Assembly: GCA_900553955.1 (NCBI GenBank)
Contig: USFO01000069.1
Span: 1-9,032 of the forward strand
Length of the DNA stretch: 9,032 nucleotides
Origin: an uncultured Oscillospiraceae bacterium
GTDB taxonomy: Bacteria; Bacillota; Clostridia; Oscillospirales; Ruminococcaceae
Direction of reading: 5' to 3'
Position numbers and translations under genes: made by a program. Below the pieces are notes generated by a model, which searched no databases, was not told the origin of the DNA, and saw only the letters and a list, made by a program, of their open reading frames with translations. Of this stretch, positions 6,293 to 9,032 are shown piece by piece (the stretch's first letter is position 1; each line of letters starts with the position of its first letter).

Positions 6293-6304
6293 TATGGTAC
6301 CATA
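6293..6304. promoter_or_regulatory. Palindrome TATGGTACCATA, possible operator
   Basis: A perfect 12-base palindrome lies between the predicted transcription start and the ribosome binding site of the sigma factor gene. A dimeric regulator bound here would block elongation, and as RNA it could form only a very small hairpin. Chance is not excluded. Confidence 0.4.
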
Positions 6305-6327
6305 AAACAAAGCAAAGGAGGGTAACT

Positions 6328-6888
6328 ATGCTGCCGATTTTTATTGCTTCTATTCCCGATGACTACGAACGGGAATTTGTAACCGGGCTGTACACGCGAT
6401 TTTATTCGCCGATGCTTGCGAAGGCGCTTGCCATGGTTTCCGACCGCGGAATTGCCGAGGAAATCGTTCAAGAAGCGTTTTTGCGTATTGTAAAAAGCGC
6501 CCCGCGCATTATGCGAATAGTCCCGCAAAAGCAGCCCTATTTCTTGATGGTGATTCTGCGGAACACCGCGGTCGATTTTCAGCGGGAGCTTGCCCGCCAA
6601 GGCCGGCACTTTGCGTTCAGCCTTGACGATGACGCCGTCACCACCGACATTGCGGATTTTTCGCCGCAGCCGGAGGAAATTTACCTTCGCAAGGAACTTT
6701 TCGAGGGGGTTGCCGAGGAAGTTCAGAAGCTTTCCGAACGCGACCGCCTGCTGCTTGAAGCGAGATATCTGCTCGACAAAACCGACGAGGAAATTGCTTC
6801 GCAATTCCACCTCACTACCGACAGCGTGCGAGCCGCCATTTCTCGGGCGCGCCGCCGCGCATACAAACTTTTACAAAAGGAGTGTTGA
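6328..6888 (+). CDS. Sigma-70 family (ECF-type) RNA polymerase sigma factor
   Basis: The 186-residue protein has the two-domain ECF plan. Region 2 spans about residues 10-88, with EEIVQEAFLRIV at 44-55 and PYFLMVILRNTAVDFQRE at 70-87. An acidic linker follows, then region 4 at about 132-184, with LSERDRLLLEARYLLDKTDE and the helix-turn-helix TDEEIASQFHLTTDSVRAAI, ending in a basic stretch. It would direct RNA polymerase to a small regulon; the regulon is not known. AAAGGAGGG at 6314-6322 lies just before the ATG and fixes the start. The next gene follows two bases after the stop with its own ribosome site, so the two are cotranscribed as an ECF/anti-sigma pair. The exact ECF subgroup cannot be set from sequence reading alone. 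Confidence 0.93.
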   Translation: MLPIFIASIPDDYEREFVTGLYTRFYSPMLAKALAMVSDRGIAEEIVQEAFLRIVKSAPRIMRIVPQKQPYFLMVILRNTAVDFQRELARQGRHFAFSLDDDAVTTDIADFSPQPEEIYLRKELFEGVAEEVQKLSERDRLLLEARYLLDKTDEEIASQFHLTTDSVRAAISRARRRAYKLLQKEC

Positions 6889-6890
6889 TT

Positions 6891-7895
6891 ATGCCCGATT
6901 CCGGACGCACTTTTTCTCAAAAAAGCCTGTACGAAGATCTGGAAGACAGCTTTTTTCGCAACATAATGGCGGTTTACTGTGAAAAAGAAAGCGAAAAATT
7001 GCTGGAAGAGATGAAATCCTCCTCCGAAAAGCCCGAAAACCTTTCGCCCATAAATAAAATTTACCGCAAGCTGCACCGCAGCAAAAATCTTGCCGCGGCC
7101 TTTCGCGTAGCGAAAAAAGTCACCGACCGCGTGGCGCTTTTGGTGCTTGCCGCCGTAATCGTTTTCGCGAGCGCGGTCACTGTCTCCGCCGAGGTTCGCA
7201 ACTCCCTTGCGGAATTTACGAGCAGGTGGTCAGCGTACAAAGACCTTTCCGGCGAGCCTTTCGACCTTGGTGGCAGCGACATACAAAATTTCACCGTGAA
7301 TTACGCCACTGTGTGGAATTTCGATTCTCCCGGATACACAAAGCTTCGCGGCGGTGAAATTATTTTTGGCGGTGAGGTCGCTCCTACGACCAGTAATTAT
7401 TTTATAGGCTACTCATACTTTAACAAAAGTCCCGCCGCCATTTGCACCGACAGCTCTTATGTTATAACTCCGCAAATCGATTCCAAGCTTATTGTAAAAG
7501 GCATAATTACAACCGACAGCTTCGGATATGTAGTTTTCTACCCATATTACAGCGATGTAGGCGACAATCTTTTCTTGATATGCGAACGCAATGAGGATTC
7601 TGAAAAATATTATGAATCCCGCACGCATCTCAATCTGCCGGACGGCACAGAAGCGCGTGTTCAGCCGTTTGAAATGTTTCTTGCTCTTGCCGACGGCGGC
7701 GAAGATGGCGGAAGATATTTTCCTTCTATTGATGAAATCTGCGCAGAATCTTCAAATTTCATTGAAGCCGAAATAACATTTGATTCTATTTCTGTGAGTG
7801 CTTCCGGTGTAAATTCTGATGAACCTGTCAGTGACCCTTCTGCACTCGGCGAATTTTTTAGCTATGATGATATAAAGATATTAAAGGTATATTAA
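6891..7895 (+). CDS. Probable membrane-bound anti-sigma factor
   Basis: The 334-residue protein has a short cytoplasmic part (residues 1-80) with a helical, charged segment (YCEKESEKLLEEM near 29-41). One membrane helix follows (about 81-99, VALLVLAAVIVFASAVTVSA), then an exterior domain of about 230 residues. The N-in, single-helix layout directly after a sigma gene is how many Gram-positive anti-sigma factors are built. There is no HxxxCxxC zinc motif. The start could also be GTG at 6882, but AAAGGAG ending at 6882 favours ATG 6891. The exterior domain, rich in Tyr, Asp and Phe, is presumably the sensor; I do not recognise its family. Base composition becomes more A/T-rich in the last third. 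There is no clear terminator after the gene, so some read-through into the hydrolase gene is possible. Confidence 0.75.
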   Translation: MPDSGRTFSQKSLYEDLEDSFFRNIMAVYCEKESEKLLEEMKSSSEKPENLSPINKIYRKLHRSKNLAAAFRVAKKVTDRVALLVLAAVIVFASAVTVSAEVRNSLAEFTSRWSAYKDLSGEPFDLGGSDIQNFTVNYATVWNFDSPGYTKLRGGEIIFGGEVAPTTSNYFIGYSYFNKSPAAICTDSSYVITPQIDSKLIVKGIITTDSFGYVVFYPYYSDVGDNLFLICERNEDSEKYYESRTHLNLPDGTEARVQPFEMFLALADGGEDGGRYFPSIDEICAESSNFIEAEITFDSISVSASGVNSDEPVSDPSALGEFFSYDDIKILKVY

Positions 7896-7907
7896 AAAAT
7901 AACGATA

Positions 7908-7937
7908 TTGAAAGGTGATGGTTTTATTAAATATATT
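7908..7937 (+). promoter_or_regulatory. Possible promoter of the secreted hydrolase gene
   Basis: TTGAAA (7908-7913) and TATATT (7932-7937) are separated by 18 bases. This would start the gene independently of the sigma/anti-sigma operon with a leader of about 47 bases. The leader begins with ACCTCCT, which is complementary to a strong ribosome binding site and could pair with the weaker AAAGGA at 7974-7979. Confidence 0.5.
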
Positions 7938-7990
7938 ACCTCCTATAAATCCTAAAATCAATTTACTAAAAAGAAAGGACATTAATAACA

Positions 7991-8803
7991 ATGAAAACAA
8001 CTAGAAAGATTCTTCTATCCGCTATCTCTGCACTTCTGGTCGCTACAACCGTCTTTGGCTCTGCAACTTATGCATCTGAAGAAATTCCCGAAGGTTCAAG
8101 CCTTGAATCTATTCGCAAATTCAACGAATATGTTGCATTTCTCCCTGAAGAACAAGCCCAATCCCTCTTGGATGATGAGGAATTAGTAGCAAACATGAAA
8201 CTTGACTCCTACTGGATAGAACCTGACGAAAACGCCGCATCAGCTCAGTGATTAGTTAGGGTCTTTCCTCTTGACCAGTATCCGGCGGGTTCGTACTTCA
8301 CCGTTAACGGCAAAGCTTGCACTTGCCATACTTTTGAGGATAATCCATGTAGATATAGATCAGGTTATTCAACCACCCATTGTTCACATAAGCAAAGCGG
8401 TGCTGCAGGAAATTGCAAAGCATATGAAGGAACCTCCTCTATTCAGTGCAAAGCCTTCGCTGATTATATCTATAATTTAGGTACCATGCATGACATTGGC
8501 AATGCTTATTCAGTAAGCACAGTTGGTTATACAACAATAAGTAAAGAAGCCGACGGAGCCGCTAAAATGAAAGCATTTTTTGAAAATCTCCCAAGTGGAA
8601 CTGATGTCCGCCTCAAGAATCGCTCCGGTGGATACCATTCTATAATCACTGCCGGAACTGATTCTGCAAATACCGGTATCTACGTGTATGATGCAAACTG
8701 GACCGGCATATGCCAAGTTGGATACAAATTTAGAACTTGGGAGTACCTCGCAAAGAAGTTTAGCGGCATTCAGGGCGCTTGGACACCCGGCGTTCAGTCA
8801 TAA
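7991..8803 (+). pseudogene. Secreted Cys-rich papain-fold-like hydrolase with an in-frame TGA
   Basis: Codons 1-86 encode a Sec signal peptide (MKTTRKILLSAISALLVATT, likely cut after ATYA at residue 28) and an acidic spacer. Codon 87 is TGA (8249-8251). The same frame then stays open for 183 codons to TAA at 8801. The downstream part has a Cys-rich segment (ACTCH at 109-113; further Cys at 120, 131, 142). SSIQCKAFADYIY follows with Cys153, then GGYHSII with His216 and VYDANW with Asp234/Asn236. That is the Cys-His-Asp/Asn order of papain-fold peptidases and amidases (CHAP, NlpC/P60-like). Between the TGA and Met166 no ATG, GTG or TTG occurs in frame, so this part cannot be made separately with its Cys intact. 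A recent nonsense mutation is the simplest reading; read-through is possible. A selenocysteine element was looked for and not seen. It is A/T-richer than its neighbours. Confidence 0.8.
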
Positions 8804-8841
8804 TAATTGACAACACCTTTACTCCTTTCCAATTATATTGC

Positions 8842-8883
8842 GGAAGCGCCCTCTGCCGGATGGCAGAGGGCGCTTCCTTTTTT
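8842..8883 (+). terminator. Strong terminator after the hydrolase gene
   Basis: GGAAGCGCCCTCTGCC (8842-8857) pairs perfectly with GGCAGAGGGCGCTTCC (8862-8877) across a four-base loop, and six T residues follow (8878-8883). It sits between two convergent genes. The minus-strand side lacks a T-run, so it mainly serves the plus-strand gene. Confidence 0.96.
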
Positions 8884-8895
8884 GCTATAAAATTT

Positions 8896-9032
8896 TCATA
8901 TGTTTGTCGTGTACATAAAGATTCCGCTGTCGGTAAAATCTATGACGCCATAGCTGGGTGCGCCGCTTCGCGGGCGCGAGCAGCTGCCCGGATTCATTAT
9001 ATAAAGCTCACCCGAACGTTCCACAAGCGGCA
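8896..9032 (-). CDS. Metallophosphoesterase, YfcE/MJ0936-like, C-terminal end
   Basis: The minus-strand frame from 9030 to the TGA at 8896 gives 44 residues: PLVERSGELYIMNPGS, then CSRPRSGAPSYGVIDF and a short tail ending YTTNI. The pattern of a hydrophobic strand, NPGS, a Pro/Arg stretch and SYGVIDF is the conserved end of the small YfcE-type calcineurin-like phosphodiesterases. These bind two metal ions and cleave phosphodiesters. The metal-binding part lies outside the window, so activity cannot be judged. The gene converges on the secreted hydrolase gene. Confidence 0.8.
   Translation of the reverse strand, partial: PLVERSGELYIMNPGSCSRPRSGAPSYGVIDFTDSGIFMYTTNI

Noticed and set aside
6241..6810. 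Minus-strand open frame opposite the sigma factor gene
   Set aside because: Shadow of a clear ECF sigma factor with a strong ribosome site.
8249..8290. Selenocysteine insertion at the TGA of the hydrolase gene
   Set aside because: Only a 4-bp GGTC/GACC hairpin with a 9-base loop follows. It lacks the apical GG-type loop of bacterial SECIS elements, and the site is in a spacer, not at a catalytic position.
7991..8803. Recoding of TGA as Trp or Gly across the genome
   Set aside because: TGA ends the sigma factor gene just before the next ribosome site and also ends the metallophosphoesterase gene, and Trp is encoded by TGG in all genes here.

Overview
This looks like a chromosomal segment of an endospore-forming, low-to-mid GC Gram-positive anaerobe of the Clostridia, most likely the Ruminococcaceae/Oscillospirales side. 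Three things point there. The first 60 bases are the 5' end of a 16S rRNA gene with the clostridial start 'GACGAACGCTGGCGGCGCGC'. One gene encodes a SipL-like spore morphogenesis protein (DUF3794/SPOCS repeats plus LysM) behind a sigma-E-like promoter. A large exported protein ends in an NPNTG sorting-type signal. UGA is an ordinary stop here: it ends the sigma factor gene and the metallophosphoesterase gene, and tryptophan is TGG.

Layout. Bases 1-297 (minus) hold the 16S start, its leader and a near-perfect rRNA promoter. Bases 532-687 (plus) hold a complete tRNA-Arg(CCG) unit with promoter and terminator. Bases 688-846 are an 18-bp tandem repeat ending in the terminator of the next gene, an AAA-type ATPase with a DUF234-like C terminus (951-2330, minus). 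Bases 2331-2642 carry the ATPase promoter, two hairpins and the terminator of the 526-residue exported protein (2643-4223, minus). Bases 4224-4561 carry a long hairpin and a possible promoter. SipL-like (4562-6064, minus) follows and is divergent from a sigma-70 family ECF-type factor (6328-6888, plus) and its probable membrane anti-sigma partner (6891-7895, plus). The 6065-6327 divergent region has promoters both ways and two symmetric sequences that look like operators.

The last plus-strand gene (7991-8803) encodes a secreted, cysteine-rich, papain-fold-like hydrolase. It is interrupted by one in-frame TGA at codon 87. The remaining 183 codons stay open in the same frame and keep a plausible Cys-His-Asp/Asn catalytic set. 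A perfect 16-bp terminator follows, then the C-terminal end of a YfcE-like metallophosphoesterase on the minus strand, which runs off the window.

Functional reading: this is mostly housekeeping and cell-surface DNA. The least ordinary part is the sigma/anti-sigma pair followed by the interrupted secreted hydrolase. I see no CRISPR array, transposase, phage gene or recognisable defence cassette. I cannot support a claim that the window contains a wholly new system.
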